Assembly: GCA_903825285.1 (NCBI GenBank)
Contig: CAIJZY010000014.1
Coordinates: forward strand, 248,001-312,000
Origin: an uncultured Opitutia bacterium
GTDB lineage: Bacteria; Verrucomicrobiota; Verrucomicrobiia; Opitutales; Opitutaceae
DNA length: 64,000 bases
Direction: 5' to 3'
Shown here piece after piece: positions 35,759 through 44,096 of this stretch. How positions within the stretch are numbered: the first letter of the stretch is position 1; each line of letters begins with the position of its first letter. A program made the position numbers and the translations under genes. The notes beneath the pieces are model-generated. The model was not told the DNA's origin. It ran no database searches and saw only the letters and a program-made list of their open reading frames with translations.

Positions 35759-36808
35759 ATGGCCGACAACCCCAACCCTCCCTCCGACTTTCTCGACCAA
35801 TCCGAGATCGACAAGCTGCTCGCGCAGACGGTGGAGTCGGGCGCGCCCCGGCAGCAGCTGATCCGGTCCGACGGCGGCAAGGGTGACGCCTCGCTCAAGG
35901 TCGAGGCCTACGATTTTCGCAACCCCGCCTTCCTCTCGGAGGTCGAGCTGCGCCGCCTGCGCCTGATCCACGAGGACTTCATCCGCTACCTCAGCGCCCG
36001 GCTCTCGCTCTACATGCGCATGGAGTTCGGGATCAAGATGTCGAAGCTGACGACCGTCACGTACTCCAAGTTCACGGAGTCGCTGCCGAATCCCACCCAC
36101 CTGAGCCTTTTCAAGGTCGAGCCGCTCGTGGGCGTCGGCATCCTCGACATCAACCCGCGCCTGGCCCTCACGATTGCCGACCGGCTGCTCGGCGGCCGCG
36201 GCCATTCGGTCAAGGCCGAGCGCTACCTGACCGAGATCGAGGTCGCGCTGATCGAGGACGTGATCCTCATCCTCCTCGAGGAGTGGTGCGGGCAGTGGAA
36301 GCTGGAGCAGGACCTCCGCCCGCTGCTCATCGGCCACGAGAACAACGGCCGGTTCCTGCAGACCTCGCCGAAGGACGCCATCATCCTGGCGCTCACGCTC
36401 GAGGCCAGCTTCGGCGACTGCTCCGAGTCGATCCAGATCGGCGTGCCGTATTACATGATCGAGCCGGTGGTGAAAAAGATGCAGTCCCGCCGGCAGAAGG
36501 ACACCGCGGTGTCCACCACCGAGCGGCGCGCCGAGTGGCAGGACACCTATGGCCGCATCACCGTGCCCGTGCGCGCGGAATGGGCCGCCCTCGAGCTGAC
36601 CGTCCGCGAGCTCGTCAGCCTGCGCGTGGGCGACGTGATCGAGCTGCCCGCCGCCCTTTTCCAGGAAACCCGCGTGCTGCTCAACGGCACCCCCAAGTTC
36701 ATCGGCAGCGTCGGCCATGACGCCGACCGCGTTGCCGTTCAGCTCACCCGCAAGCTGCCCACCGAGGAAAACAACCATGCCAAATCTGATGGAAGAAAAA
36801 TCTCTTGA
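35759..36808 (+). CDS. fliM: Flagellar motor switch protein FliM
   Basis: 349 residues. The start region DFLDQSEIDKLLAQ combines the CheY-P-binding segment and the FliM DILSQ-x-EIDxLL hallmark. The middle domain contains YDFRNPAFLSEVELRRLRLIHEDFIRYLSARLS. The C-terminal SpoA domain ends around VLLNGTPKFIGSVGHDADRVAVQL. It binds CheY-P and transmits direction switching to FliG. The 3' end overlaps the fliN start by 32 bases. Confidence 0.95.
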   Translation: MADNPNPPSDFLDQSEIDKLLAQTVESGAPRQQLIRSDGGKGDASLKVEAYDFRNPAFLSEVELRRLRLIHEDFIRYLSARLSLYMRMEFGIKMSKLTTVTYSKFTESLPNPTHLSLFKVEPLVGVGILDINPRLALTIADRLLGGRGHSVKAERYLTEIEVALIEDVILILLEEWCGQWKLEQDLRPLLIGHENNGRFLQTSPKDAIILALTLEASFGDCSESIQIGVPYYMIEPVVKKMQSRRQKDTAVSTTERRAEWQDTYGRITVPVRAEWAALELTVRELVSLRVGDVIELPAALFQETRVLLNGTPKFIGSVGHDADRVAVQLTRKLPTEENNHAKSDGRKIS

Positions 36809-37040
36809 TATCCTGCTCGACGTGAAGGTGAAGGTCACCGTGCAGCTGGGCTCCGTCCAGCTGCCCATGCGCGACGTGCTCGAGCTCACCGCCGGCTCGG
36901 TGGTGCAGCTGCTGCAGCACGCCAGCGACCCGGTCGGCCTGTACGTCAACGACAAGCTCGTCGCCTACGGCGAGGTCGTCGTGGTCGAGGACAACTTTGG
37001 GATCAAGATCACCGAACTCGTCGGCAGCACGAAGGCCTGA
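36777..37040 (+). CDS. fliN: Flagellar motor switch protein FliN
   Basis: An 87-residue short FliN consisting almost only of the SpoA domain: LDILLDVKVKVTVQLGSVQLPMRDVLELTAGSVVQLLQ, then KLVAYGEVVVVEDNFGIKITEL. It forms the base of the C ring. The ATG at 36777 lies inside fliM and follows GAGGAAAAC. A second in-frame ATG at 36789 is possible. The stop overlaps the fliO ATG by one base. Confidence 0.93.
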   Translation: MPNLMEEKSLDILLDVKVKVTVQLGSVQLPMRDVLELTAGSVVQLLQHASDPVGLYVNDKLVAYGEVVVVEDNFGIKITELVGSTKA

Positions 37041-37438
37041 TGCGTCCGCTCCGCCGCCTTTTTGCCTCCGGGACGTTCCTGCTCGCGGCCGCCGCCGCGC
37101 TTGCGGCGAACGACACGCAGGTGATCTACCCCGGCGGCGCCGTCACGCCCGCGCACTCCGCCGCCGTGCCTGGCCCGGGCCTCGGCGCGGTGACGGTGCT
37201 GGGCAGCCTCGTCCTCGCCGGCGCCGGCGGCTGGCTCCTCTGGCGCGGCCGCCGCCTGCCGTTCCAGGGCCGCGACCTGCGCAAGCTCGCCATCGAGGAG
37301 ACCCGCTCCCTCGGCAGCCGCCAGTACCTCGTCGTCGCCTCCTACGAGGGCAGGAAACTGCTGCTCGGGGTCTGCCCCGGCCGCATCGACCTGCTCACGC
37401 CGCTCGACACGGTCTCCACCCGCGAAAGGGCCTCATGA
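37040..37438 (+). CDS. fliO: Flagellar biosynthesis protein FliO
   Basis: 132 residues. A signal-like hydrophobic start (LFASGTFLLAAAAALA), a periplasmic spacer, one membrane helix (LGAVTVLGSLVLAGAGGWLLW) and a small cytoplasmic domain (GRDLRKLAIEETRSLGSRQYLVVASYEGRKLLLGV), the pattern of FliO. It assists FliP pore assembly. It is translationally coupled on both sides (TGATG-type overlap with fliN and ATGA overlap with fliP). Confidence 0.87.
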   Translation: MRPLRRLFASGTFLLAAAAALAANDTQVIYPGGAVTPAHSAAVPGPGLGAVTVLGSLVLAGAGGWLLWRGRRLPFQGRDLRKLAIEETRSLGSRQYLVVASYEGRKLLLGVCPGRIDLLTPLDTVSTRERAS

Positions 37439-38241
37439 GACGGCTCCGCCATTTTCTGCTCCTCGCGGCCCTGACGCTGGCCAGCCTGGGCTTCGCGCCG
37501 CTGCCGGTGCAGGCCGAGCAGGCCGCGCCCGCCCCGTCCGCCGCGGCCCCGGCCAAGGCCGGCGACCCGTTCCGCCTTAGCATCGGCCTCGAGGGCTCCG
37601 GCCAGGCCGGCGGCCAGGTCAGCGTCGCGGTCCAGATCGTGATCGTCATGACCCTCCTCTCGGTGGCGCCGTCCATCGTGCTGCTGATGACGAGCTTCAC
37701 CCGCATCGTGATCGTGCTCGGCTTTGTGCGCACCGCGCTCGGCACGCCCAGCGCGCCGTCCAACCAGATCATCGTCGGTCTCTCGCTCTTCCTCACCTTC
37801 TTCCTCATGGGTCCGGTCTTCGACCGCGTCCAGAAGGAGGCGCTCAACCCGTACCTCGACGGCCACATCACCTCGGTGCAGGCCATTGACCGCGCCTCCG
37901 TGCCGCTGAAGGAATTCATGCTGAAGCAGACCCGCACGCGGGACGTGGAGTATTTCCTCGAGCTCGGCGGCTTCGGCCCCACCGCGGTCAAGGACCTGCC
38001 CATGCGCGTGGTGATCCCGGCCTTCGTGATCAGCGAGCTCCAGACCTCCTTCCAGATGGGCTTCCTGCTCTTCCTGCCGTTCCTCGTCATCGACTTCCTC
38101 GTGTCGTCGGTGCTCATGGCGCTCGGCATGATGATGATGCCGCCGACCGTGGTGGCGCTGCCGCTCAAGCTCCTGCTGTTCGTCCTCGTGGACGGCTGGC
38201 ACCTCGTCGTGAAGTCCCTCATCCAGAGCTTCATCACCTGA
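37435..38241 (+). CDS. fliP: Flagellar export gate protein FliP
   Basis: 268 residues. A cleavable signal peptide precedes the export-pore domain: VAVQIVIVMTLLSVAPSIVLLMTSFTRIVIVLGFVRTALGT, LSLFLTFFLMGPVF, and the final MMMPPTVVALPLKLLLFVLVDGWHLVVKSL. All FliP membrane segments are present. Length is normal. Confidence 0.96.
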   Translation: MRRLRHFLLLAALTLASLGFAPLPVQAEQAAPAPSAAAPAKAGDPFRLSIGLEGSGQAGGQVSVAVQIVIVMTLLSVAPSIVLLMTSFTRIVIVLGFVRTALGTPSAPSNQIIVGLSLFLTFFLMGPVFDRVQKEALNPYLDGHITSVQAIDRASVPLKEFMLKQTRTRDVEYFLELGGFGPTAVKDLPMRVVIPAFVISELQTSFQMGFLLFLPFLVIDFLVSSVLMALGMMMMPPTVVALPLKLLLFVLVDGWHLVVKSLIQSFIT

Positions 38242-38244
38242 GCC

Positions 38245-38514
38245 ATGAATCCCGACCTCGCCATCGACATCTTCAAGACCACCGTGATGGTGTCGCTCTA
38301 CGTGGTGGCGCCGTTCCTCGGCGTGACGCTCGTGGTGGGCCTGCTGGCGAGTCTCTTCCAGTCGGTCACCAGCATGCAGGAGCAGACCCTCACCTTCATC
38401 CCGAAATTGCTGGCGCTGGCCGGGCTCGCGCTGGTGCTGACCCCCTGGCTGCTGCGCGTGCTGTCCGAGTTTACGGTCACGATGCTCACCCGGATGGGCA
38501 CGCTCGGCCACTAG
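38245..38514 (+). CDS. fliQ: Flagellar export gate protein FliQ
   Basis: 89 residues, two membrane helices: VMVSLYVVAPFLGVTLVVGLLASLFQSVTSMQEQTLTFIPK and LALAGLALVLTPWLLRVL. This is the complete FliQ family pattern. It lies 3 bases after fliP. Confidence 0.95.
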   Translation: MNPDLAIDIFKTTVMVSLYVVAPFLGVTLVVGLLASLFQSVTSMQEQTLTFIPKLLALAGLALVLTPWLLRVLSEFTVTMLTRMGTLGH

Positions 38515-38571
38515 GCCGCGGCTCCCGTCCCCGCGCGATTCCGCCGACCCGGGCCAGGAGTCACCGACCGC

Positions 38572-39324
38572 ATGAGCCTCGATTACCTCCTGACCTGGAT
38601 GATGGTCTTCCTCCGCGGGCTGGGGCTGCTGCTCCAGCTGCCGGTGCTGGCCGGCCGGCCGCTGCCGGTGACCGTGCGGCTCGGGATCGGGGCCTGCCTG
38701 GCCACGCTCATGGCGGGCATCGTCGCGCCGGCCCCGGTGCCGGCGTCGCTGCCCGAGCTGGCGCTGATGACCGGGGGCGAAGTCCTCCTCGGTCTCGCGC
38801 TGGGGTTTATCACCCGCCTGTCTTTCGCCGCGGTGGAGATGGCGGGACGGCTGATGTCGTCGGAAATTGGCCTGTCGGCGACACCCGGCATGGGTGTGCC
38901 GGAGCCGGGCACCGAGCCGCTGGCCGCGCTGCTGTCCTCCTTTGCCATCGTCCTGTTCTTCCTGCTGGGCGGCCACCACCTGATGCTCGATGCGTTCGCG
39001 CGGAGCTTCCAGCTGGCCCGTGCGGGGCGGGCGTCGCTCGATCCGGCCGCGGCCGAGGTCCTGATCCGGGCCACCGGGCACATGATCGAGCTGGGCGTGC
39101 GCATCGCCGCGCCGTTCATCGCGATGAATTTCCTCGTGACCCTGGCCTTCTCGGTCCTGGGCCGGGCGGTGCCGAAGATGAGCGTCTTTGTGATCAGCTT
39201 TTCGGTCCGCGCCGTGGCCGGCCTGGCCCTGCTCAGCGCAGCCGGCGGGCTGATCGCCCGCTATCTGTTCGTGGAGTTTTCCTCCCTCCCGAACCAGATG
39301 CTGCAGGTGCTGCCGCTGCGGTGA
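38572..39324 (+). CDS. fliR: Flagellar export gate protein FliR
   Basis: 250 residues with about six membrane segments. Family features: [27 protein letters not shown], a [24 protein letters not shown] segment around the plug region, and a final helix with [15 protein letters not shown]. This is one of the few genes with a clear ribosome-binding site: AGGAG is about 12 bases before the ATG. It is the last gene of the operon that starts at flgB. Confidence 0.94.
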   Translation: MSLDYLLTWMMVFLRGLGLLLQLPVLAGRPLPVTVRLGIGACLATLMAGIVAPAPVPASLPELALMTGGEVLLGLALGFITRLSFAAVEMAGRLMSSEIGLSATPGMGVPEPGTEPLAALLSSFAIVLFFLLGGHHLMLDAFARSFQLARAGRASLDPAAAEVLIRATGHMIELGVRIAAPFIAMNFLVTLAFSVLGRAVPKMSVFVISFSVRAVAGLALLSAAGGLIARYLFVEFSSLPNQMLQVLPLR

Positions 39325-39360
39325 AAATCTGCCGGCGCGAGCCCCGCGCTCGGCCAAACG

Positions 39361-39382
39361 GGCAATAATTGCCGCCATTTTT
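39361..39382 (+). terminator. Weak terminator-like hairpin after fliR
   Basis: GGCAA-TAA-TTGCC at 39361-39373, then GCCA and TTTTT (39378-39382). The stem is only 5 bp. It falls between fliR and the flhB promoter, where an operon end is expected. Confidence 0.4.
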
Positions 39383-39415
39383 GACAGAAATTTGGGGTGG
39401 TTGGTTTTTTAGCCG

Positions 39416-39439
39416 ACCGGAAGGAATAGAAAAGTTTAA
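39416..39439 (+). promoter_or_regulatory. Shared upstream element, probable activator site for flhB
   Basis: ACCGGA (39416-39421), five bases, TAGAAAAGTTTAA (39427-39439). The same arrangement occurs at 46934-46957. In both places the element ends 42 bases before the -24 GG, placing it about 65-90 bases upstream of transcription start, a usual location for NtrC-family binding sites. The likely ligand is the regulator encoded at 3792. Confidence 0.6.
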
Positions 39440-39478
39440 AGCATTGGTGGCAAGGGCTTAGCGGTGACTGAAAAGGCA

Positions 39479-39495
39479 TTGGCATCTGCATTGCT
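39479..39495 (+). promoter_or_regulatory. Sigma-54 (-24/-12) promoter of the flhB operon
   Basis: TTGGCAT starting at 39479, and TTGCT at 39491-39495. The GG (39481-39482) and GC (39493-39494) are 10 bases apart. The start near 39506 is five bases before the flhB ATG. A weaker second candidate, TGGCAAGGGCTTAGC with GG at 39449-39450, also has correct spacing and would give a 37-base leader. Confidence 0.78.
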
Positions 39496-39510
39496 AACCT
39501 CACGCACCAC

Positions 39511-40614
39511 ATGGCCGAGACCGACCAAGATCAAAAAACAGAACAGCCGACCGAGAAGCGGCTGCACGACGCGATGGAGCGCGGGCAGTTTGCCAAGTCG
39601 CCCGAGCTGGCGGTCGCGTTGATCCTGGCGGCGGTGCTGGGTGTGCTGGCGCTGACGATGCCGTCGGCGGCGCGCGAGATCGCCGAGTATGCCGTGGGCA
39701 TGTTTTCCCGTTACGCGATGACGCCGGTCTCGTTCGAGACGGTCCCGGCGGAGCTGGGCACGGCGATGCTGACGGTGGGTCGCGTGCTGCTGCCGCTGCT
39801 GCTGGGCTGCGCGGGCGCGGCGCTGCTGGCGGGCGGGCTGCAGAGCGGATTTCAGCTCTCGCCCGAGGCCGTGACCTTCAAGTTCGAGAATCTCGACCCG
39901 GCGGCCGGGTTTCGCCGGATCTTTTCCCAGGCCGCCCTCGTCAAGGCCGGCATCGACACGCTCAAGCTGCTCGCCATCGCCGGCGTGCTGTGGCTCGGCG
40001 CCCGGGCGCTGATCGATGACCCGCTGTTCAGCGCCCCGGTGGAGGCGGCGTATCTCGGCGAGTTCCTGGCCCATGCCACGCTGGTGTTCCTCGGCCGGGT
40101 GCTGTTCGCGCTCGCCCTGATCACCGCGCTGAGCTTCGCCTACGAGAAGTTCAAGACCCAGCGCGAGCTCCGGATGACGCGCGAGGAAGTCAAGGAGGAG
40201 CGCCGCAACGCCGAGGGCGATGCGCACTCGAAGGCCGCGATGCGCCGCATGGCCCGCCGCCTCATGCAGAAGCAGATGCTGGCGGCGGTCGCGACCGCCG
40301 ATGTCGTCGTGACCAACCCGACCCACTTTGCCGTCGCGCTCAAGTACGAGCGCGGCAAGGACCAGGCGCCGGTCGTCCTCGCCAAGGGCGAGAACCGCTT
40401 TGCGCAGCGCATCAAGGCCCTGGCCGCCGAGCACGGCGTGCCCACGGTGGAGAACAAGCCGGTCGCGCGCCTGCTGTTCGCGATGGGGCAGGTCGGCGAG
40501 ACGATCCCGGCCAACCTCTACCAGGCCGTCGCCGAGATCCTCGCGGTCGTTTACCGGACCCACCGCTACTACTTCCACCGCCTGAAAGCCCGCCGGATGG
40601 AGGCGTCCGTCTAA
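39511..40614 (+). CDS. flhB: Flagellar export switch protein FlhB
   Basis: 367 residues. The N-terminus QDQKTEQPTEKRLHDAMERGQFAKSPEL is classic FlhB. Four membrane segments follow, then the linker with MTREEVKEERRNAEGD and the autocleavage site NPTH in VVTNPTHFAVALKY. It switches export from hook to filament substrates. It is the first gene of a sigma-54 operon. The ATG at 39511 lies five bases after the predicted transcription start. Confidence 0.96.
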   Translation: MAETDQDQKTEQPTEKRLHDAMERGQFAKSPELAVALILAAVLGVLALTMPSAAREIAEYAVGMFSRYAMTPVSFETVPAELGTAMLTVGRVLLPLLLGCAGAALLAGGLQSGFQLSPEAVTFKFENLDPAAGFRRIFSQAALVKAGIDTLKLLAIAGVLWLGARALIDDPLFSAPVEAAYLGEFLAHATLVFLGRVLFALALITALSFAYEKFKTQRELRMTREEVKEERRNAEGDAHSKAAMRRMARRLMQKQMLAAVATADVVVTNPTHFAVALKYERGKDQAPVVLAKGENRFAQRIKALAAEHGVPTVENKPVARLLFAMGQVGETIPANLYQAVAEILAVVYRTHRYYFHRLKARRMEASV

Positions 40615-40617
40615 GCC

Positions 40618-42798
40618 ATGACCCCCGCCGACGCCACGCCGAGTCCCATTGCCACGCTGCTCAAGCGGGCCGACCTGATCTTCACGGGCGGACTGTTCCT
40701 GACCGTCCTCCTGCTCATCGTCCCGATCCCGACGATCCTGCTGGACACGTTCCTGGCCCTCAACATCGGCCTCTCGCTGATGGTCCTGCTGGCGATCATC
40801 TACGTCAAGGACCCGCCGGAGTTCTCGAGCTTTCCCACGCTGCTGCTGGCCCTGACCCTGTTCCGCCTCGCGCTCAACATCAGCTCGACGCGCCAGGTGC
40901 TCATCAACGGCTACGCCGGCCAGGTGATCGATGCCTTCGGGCACTTCGTGATCCAGGGCAACTACATCGTCGGCGCGGTGGTGTTCCTGATCCTGGTCGT
41001 CATCAATTTCGTCGTCATCACCAAGGGCGCCGGCCGCATCGCCGAGGTGAGCGCGCGTTTCACCCTCGATGCGCTGCCCGGCAAGCAGATGGCGATCGAT
41101 GCCGAGCTCAACGCCGGCATCATCGACGAGGTCACGGCCACGGCGCGCCGCATCAAGGTCCAGAAGGAAGCCGATTTTTACGGCGCGATGGACGGCGCCT
41201 CGAAGTTCGTGCGCGGCGACGCGATCGCCGGCATCATCATCACGCTGGTCAACGTCATTGGCGGTTTCGCCATCGGCGTGTTCCAGATGGACCTGTCCCT
41301 GGCGGAGTCGCTGCAGAAGTTCACGCTGCTCTCGATCGGTGACGGCCTGGTCTCCCAGATCCCCGCGCTGATCCTGTCCGTCGGCGCCGGCATTCTGGTC
41401 ACGCGCGCCTCGGAGAACTCCAACCTCGGCACCCAGCTGGCGAGCCAGCTCTTCCGCTACCCGCGGGCGATGAAGATCGCCGCCGGCATGATGGTCATTT
41501 TCGGGCTGATGCCCGGCATGCCGATGCTGCCGTTCTTCACCCTGGGCGGCGTGGCGGCCTATCTGGCGAAGATCCTGCAGGACCAGGAGGACAAGACGGG
41601 TCACTCCCTGGGCGCCGAGCCCGTGGCGGCCGGCAAGTCTGCCGCCCCCGCCAAGGGTGCAGCGGGCAAGGCCGACGCCGCCGGGACTCCCGCCGCGTCC
41701 GGACCCGGGGCGGCGGAGGATGTCCGCAAGCTCATCGAGATTGATGTCTTTGCCATTGAGATCGGCTACGGCCTGCTGCCGCTCGCCGACGCGAAGAAGG
41801 GTGGGGAGCTGCTCGCCCGCGTCACGGGCGTCCGCAAGGCGCTCGCCCGCGAGAAGGGCATCGTGGTTCCCCCGGTCTCGGTCCGGGACAACCTCGAGCT
41901 CGAGCCCAACGACTACCGCTTCCTCCTGCGCGGCAAGCCGGTCGCCCGCGGCCAGCTCATGCCGGGCCGCCTGCTGGCCATGAACGTCTCCGGCAGCAAG
42001 GTCCGCCTCAAGGGCGTCCCGACCCGCGAGCCGGTGTTCAACCTCGAGGCGACCTGGGTCGACGAGGCCGAGAAGAAGACCGCCGAGATCAACGGCTACA
42101 CCATTGTCGACCCCGCGTCCGTCCTCATCACCCACCTGTCCGAGACCCTCAAGCTGTCGGCGCACCACCTGCTCGGCCGCCAGGAGGTCCAGCAGTTGGT
42201 CGACCATCTCAAGCAGACCCAGCCCGCGCTCATCGCCGAGCTGCTGCCCGACCTGGTCAATCTCGGCATCATCCAGCGCGTCCTCCAGAACCTCCTCCGC
42301 GAGAACGTCGCGATCCTCAACCAGCCCCTCATCCTCGAGGGCATCGCGGACTTCGCCTCGCTCTCCAAGAATCCGGACGATCTCAGCGAGCTGGTGCGCC
42401 GCCGCCTCGGGCTCTACTTCGTGCCGGAGTTCGAGTGCCGCCCGGGCGTCATCCGCGCGATCACGCTCGACCCGCGCCTGGAGCAGTGGCTGGCCGGCAA
42501 AATCCATCGCTCGCCCACCGAGGTCGGCCTCGCGCTCGACCCCGCCAGCGCGCGCCACCTGCTCGAGGAGTTCACCCGCCGCACCGGCGAGCTCGCGCAG
42601 GCGGGCCAGCCCGCGGTCGTGGTCGTCTCGACCGAGATCCGCCTGCCGCTCAAGCGCTTCTTCGAGTCCTCCTTCCCGCGCCTGGTCATGCTCGCCTTCC
42701 AGGAGCTCCCGGCGGCGACGGAGATCGAGAACGCCGGCATCGTGACGCTGCCGCCGCACATCAACCGCGTGGACACCCCGCTCAAGGCCGCCGCCTAA
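40618..42798 (+). CDS. flhA: Flagellar export gate protein FlhA
   Basis: 726 residues. About eight membrane helices in the first half hold the FHIPEP signature region (SSTRQVLINGYAGQVIDAFGHFVIQGNYIVGAVVFLILVVINFVVITKGAGRIAEVSARFTLDALPGKQMAIDAELN as separate blocks). An Ala/Gly linker near 330-365 leads to the cytoplasmic nonamer domain that docks chaperone-substrate complexes. Length is normal. It lies 3 bases after flhB. Confidence 0.96.
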   Translation: MTPADATPSPIATLLKRADLIFTGGLFLTVLLLIVPIPTILLDTFLALNIGLSLMVLLAIIYVKDPPEFSSFPTLLLALTLFRLALNISSTRQVLINGYAGQVIDAFGHFVIQGNYIVGAVVFLILVVINFVVITKGAGRIAEVSARFTLDALPGKQMAIDAELNAGIIDEVTATARRIKVQKEADFYGAMDGASKFVRGDAIAGIIITLVNVIGGFAIGVFQMDLSLAESLQKFTLLSIGDGLVSQIPALILSVGAGILVTRASENSNLGTQLASQLFRYPRAMKIAAGMMVIFGLMPGMPMLPFFTLGGVAAYLAKILQDQEDKTGHSLGAEPVAAGKSAAPAKGAAGKADAAGTPAASGPGAAEDVRKLIEIDVFAIEIGYGLLPLADAKKGGELLARVTGVRKALAREKGIVVPPVSVRDNLELEPNDYRFLLRGKPVARGQLMPGRLLAMNVSGSKVRLKGVPTREPVFNLEATWVDEAEKKTAEINGYTIVDPASVLITHLSETLKLSAHHLLGRQEVQQLVDHLKQTQPALIAELLPDLVNLGIIQRVLQNLLRENVAILNQPLILEGIADFASLSKNPDDLSELVRRRLGLYFVPEFECRPGVIRAITLDPRLEQWLAGKIHRSPTEVGLALDPASARHLLEEFTRRTGELAQAGQPAVVVVSTEIRLPLKRFFESSFPRLVMLAFQELPAATEIENAGIVTLPPHINRVDTPLKAAA

Positions 42799-42804
42799 CC
42801 CGCC

Positions 42805-43842
42805 ATGTCCACCCCCGCTCAGCCTTTCGCGCCCGGCGCCTACAAGTTCACGGTGAAGTCCGCGGCCGACGCCGTGCGGCTCATCCGCGAGAAGCTTGGC
42901 CCGTCGGCCCGCGTCCTGTCGGTCCGCGCCGTGGAGGCGTCCGGCTTCCGCCGGTTCTTCAGCGGGCCGCGGCTTGAGGTCATCGCCCAGATCGACCCGG
43001 TGCCGCCCGCGGCCGCCTCGCTGGCGGCGGTCTCCGGCGAGCCCGCGCTTCCGCCCTCCGCCGAGCTGCCGGCGTCTCGCCTCACCCCGCCTCCGGCGAG
43101 CTCTGCCGGCCTGGCCAGTCTCCTGCGCCGGTCCGGTCTGACCGAGACCGCGCTGTCGCGCCTGCAGAGCGGCACGCGGTGGTCCGAGCTGAACACGCTG
43201 CCGCTGCACCGCGCCCTGGCCGAGACCTCGCGCCTTCTCCAGGAAAGCGTCGGGTCCCGCCAGCAGCGCCCGCCGATCTCCCGGGCCGCCTTCCTCGGCA
43301 CGCCGGGCGTGGGCCGCACGACCGCCCTCTGCAAGTGGCTCGCCGTCGAGGTGTTTCGCCGCGCGCGCTTCGGCCACGTCGTGACCGTCGAATTTGACCA
43401 TCCCAACGCACTCGGGCCGCTGCCGGTGTTCAGCGAGGCGCTGGGCGTGCCGCTCGCCCATTTCCCGTGCGAGACCCGTCCGGCCGTGCCCGGCGGATTC
43501 GTGTATTACGACCTGCCCGGGCTCTCCCCGCGCCGGCCCGCGGCCAATGCGCCGATCGCCGAATTTCTCGACCGCGAGCAGATCACCGAGCGCGTGCTGG
43601 TGCTGAACGCCGCCTACGACCGGGCCGCGCTGAGCGAGGCCTACGCCGCGGGCCGCGACCTCGGGGCGACGCACCTGGTCTTCACCCACCTCGATGAGGT
43701 GCCGCAGTGGGGCAAGCTCTGGGACTACCTCTTCGACGAGCAACTCGAGCCCCTCTTCGTCACCACCGGCCCGTCGCTCACCGGCGACTGCGAGGAAGAC
43801 GTCCCCGCCGCCATCGCGCGGCGCACGCTGCCCGAAAACTGA
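42805..43842 (+). CDS. flhF: FlhF-like SRP-family GTPase with altered P-loop
   Basis: 345 residues. The N-terminal B domain fits FlhF (YKFTVKSAADAVRLIREKLGPSARVLSVRAVE), followed by an Ala/Pro linker and an NG domain. FlhF normally sets flagellar position and number. The P-loop reads GTPGVGRTT at 165-173: the catalytic Lys is Arg171. The G3 element is YDLPGL rather than DTAG, and the G4 TKLDE is THLDE. GTP binding may persist weakly while hydrolysis is doubtful. No flhG follows. A 74-residue membrane protein occupies that place. Confidence 0.83.
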   Translation: MSTPAQPFAPGAYKFTVKSAADAVRLIREKLGPSARVLSVRAVEASGFRRFFSGPRLEVIAQIDPVPPAAASLAAVSGEPALPPSAELPASRLTPPPASSAGLASLLRRSGLTETALSRLQSGTRWSELNTLPLHRALAETSRLLQESVGSRQQRPPISRAAFLGTPGVGRTTALCKWLAVEVFRRARFGHVVTVEFDHPNALGPLPVFSEALGVPLAHFPCETRPAVPGGFVYYDLPGLSPRRPAANAPIAEFLDREQITERVLVLNAAYDRAALSEAYAAGRDLGATHLVFTHLDEVPQWGKLWDYLFDEQLEPLFVTTGPSLTGDCEEDVPAAIARRTLPEN

Positions 43843-43853
43843 TCCCCCTTACC

Positions 43854-44078
43854 ATGAAATTCATCTTCCTCGCCGGCGGACTCGCCGGGTTCCTCCTCGC
43901 CGCCGCCACCGGCCTCTGGGCCGGCCGCGCCCCGGATCGCGTGCTGCTCGATGCCTCCCTCGGATGCCTCGCGGGCGCGCTCCTGTTCCGCTGGTTCTGG
44001 ACCGTGCTCGTGCGCGGCATCCGGGAAACGATTTTGCAACGCCATGCCGCCGCCACCGCGTCGGCCAAACAGAAGTAA
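43854..44078 (+). CDS. Small membrane protein in the flhG position
   Basis: 74 residues with two membrane helices (FIFLAGGLAGFLLAAATGLWAG and LLDASLGCLAGALLFRWFWTVLV) and a short basic C-terminus. I recognise no family. It lies 11 bases after flhF and 18 before fliA and must be part of the same transcript. The hydrophobic pattern and low codon ambiguity support a real gene. Its role, perhaps related to assembly or stator placement, is unknown. Confidence 0.65.
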   Translation: MKFIFLAGGLAGFLLAAATGLWAGRAPDRVLLDASLGCLAGALLFRWFWTVLVRGIRETILQRHAAATASAKQK

Positions 44079-44096
44079 CCGTCAGTCCATGCTGTC

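Noticed and set aside
39436-43743. A 1435-codon open frame on the minus strand opposite flhB-flhA-flhF
   Set aside because: Its composition (Arg, Ala, Gly, Asp, Glu, His) is the mirror of GC-rich third positions of the plus-strand genes, all of which are clear flagellar families.
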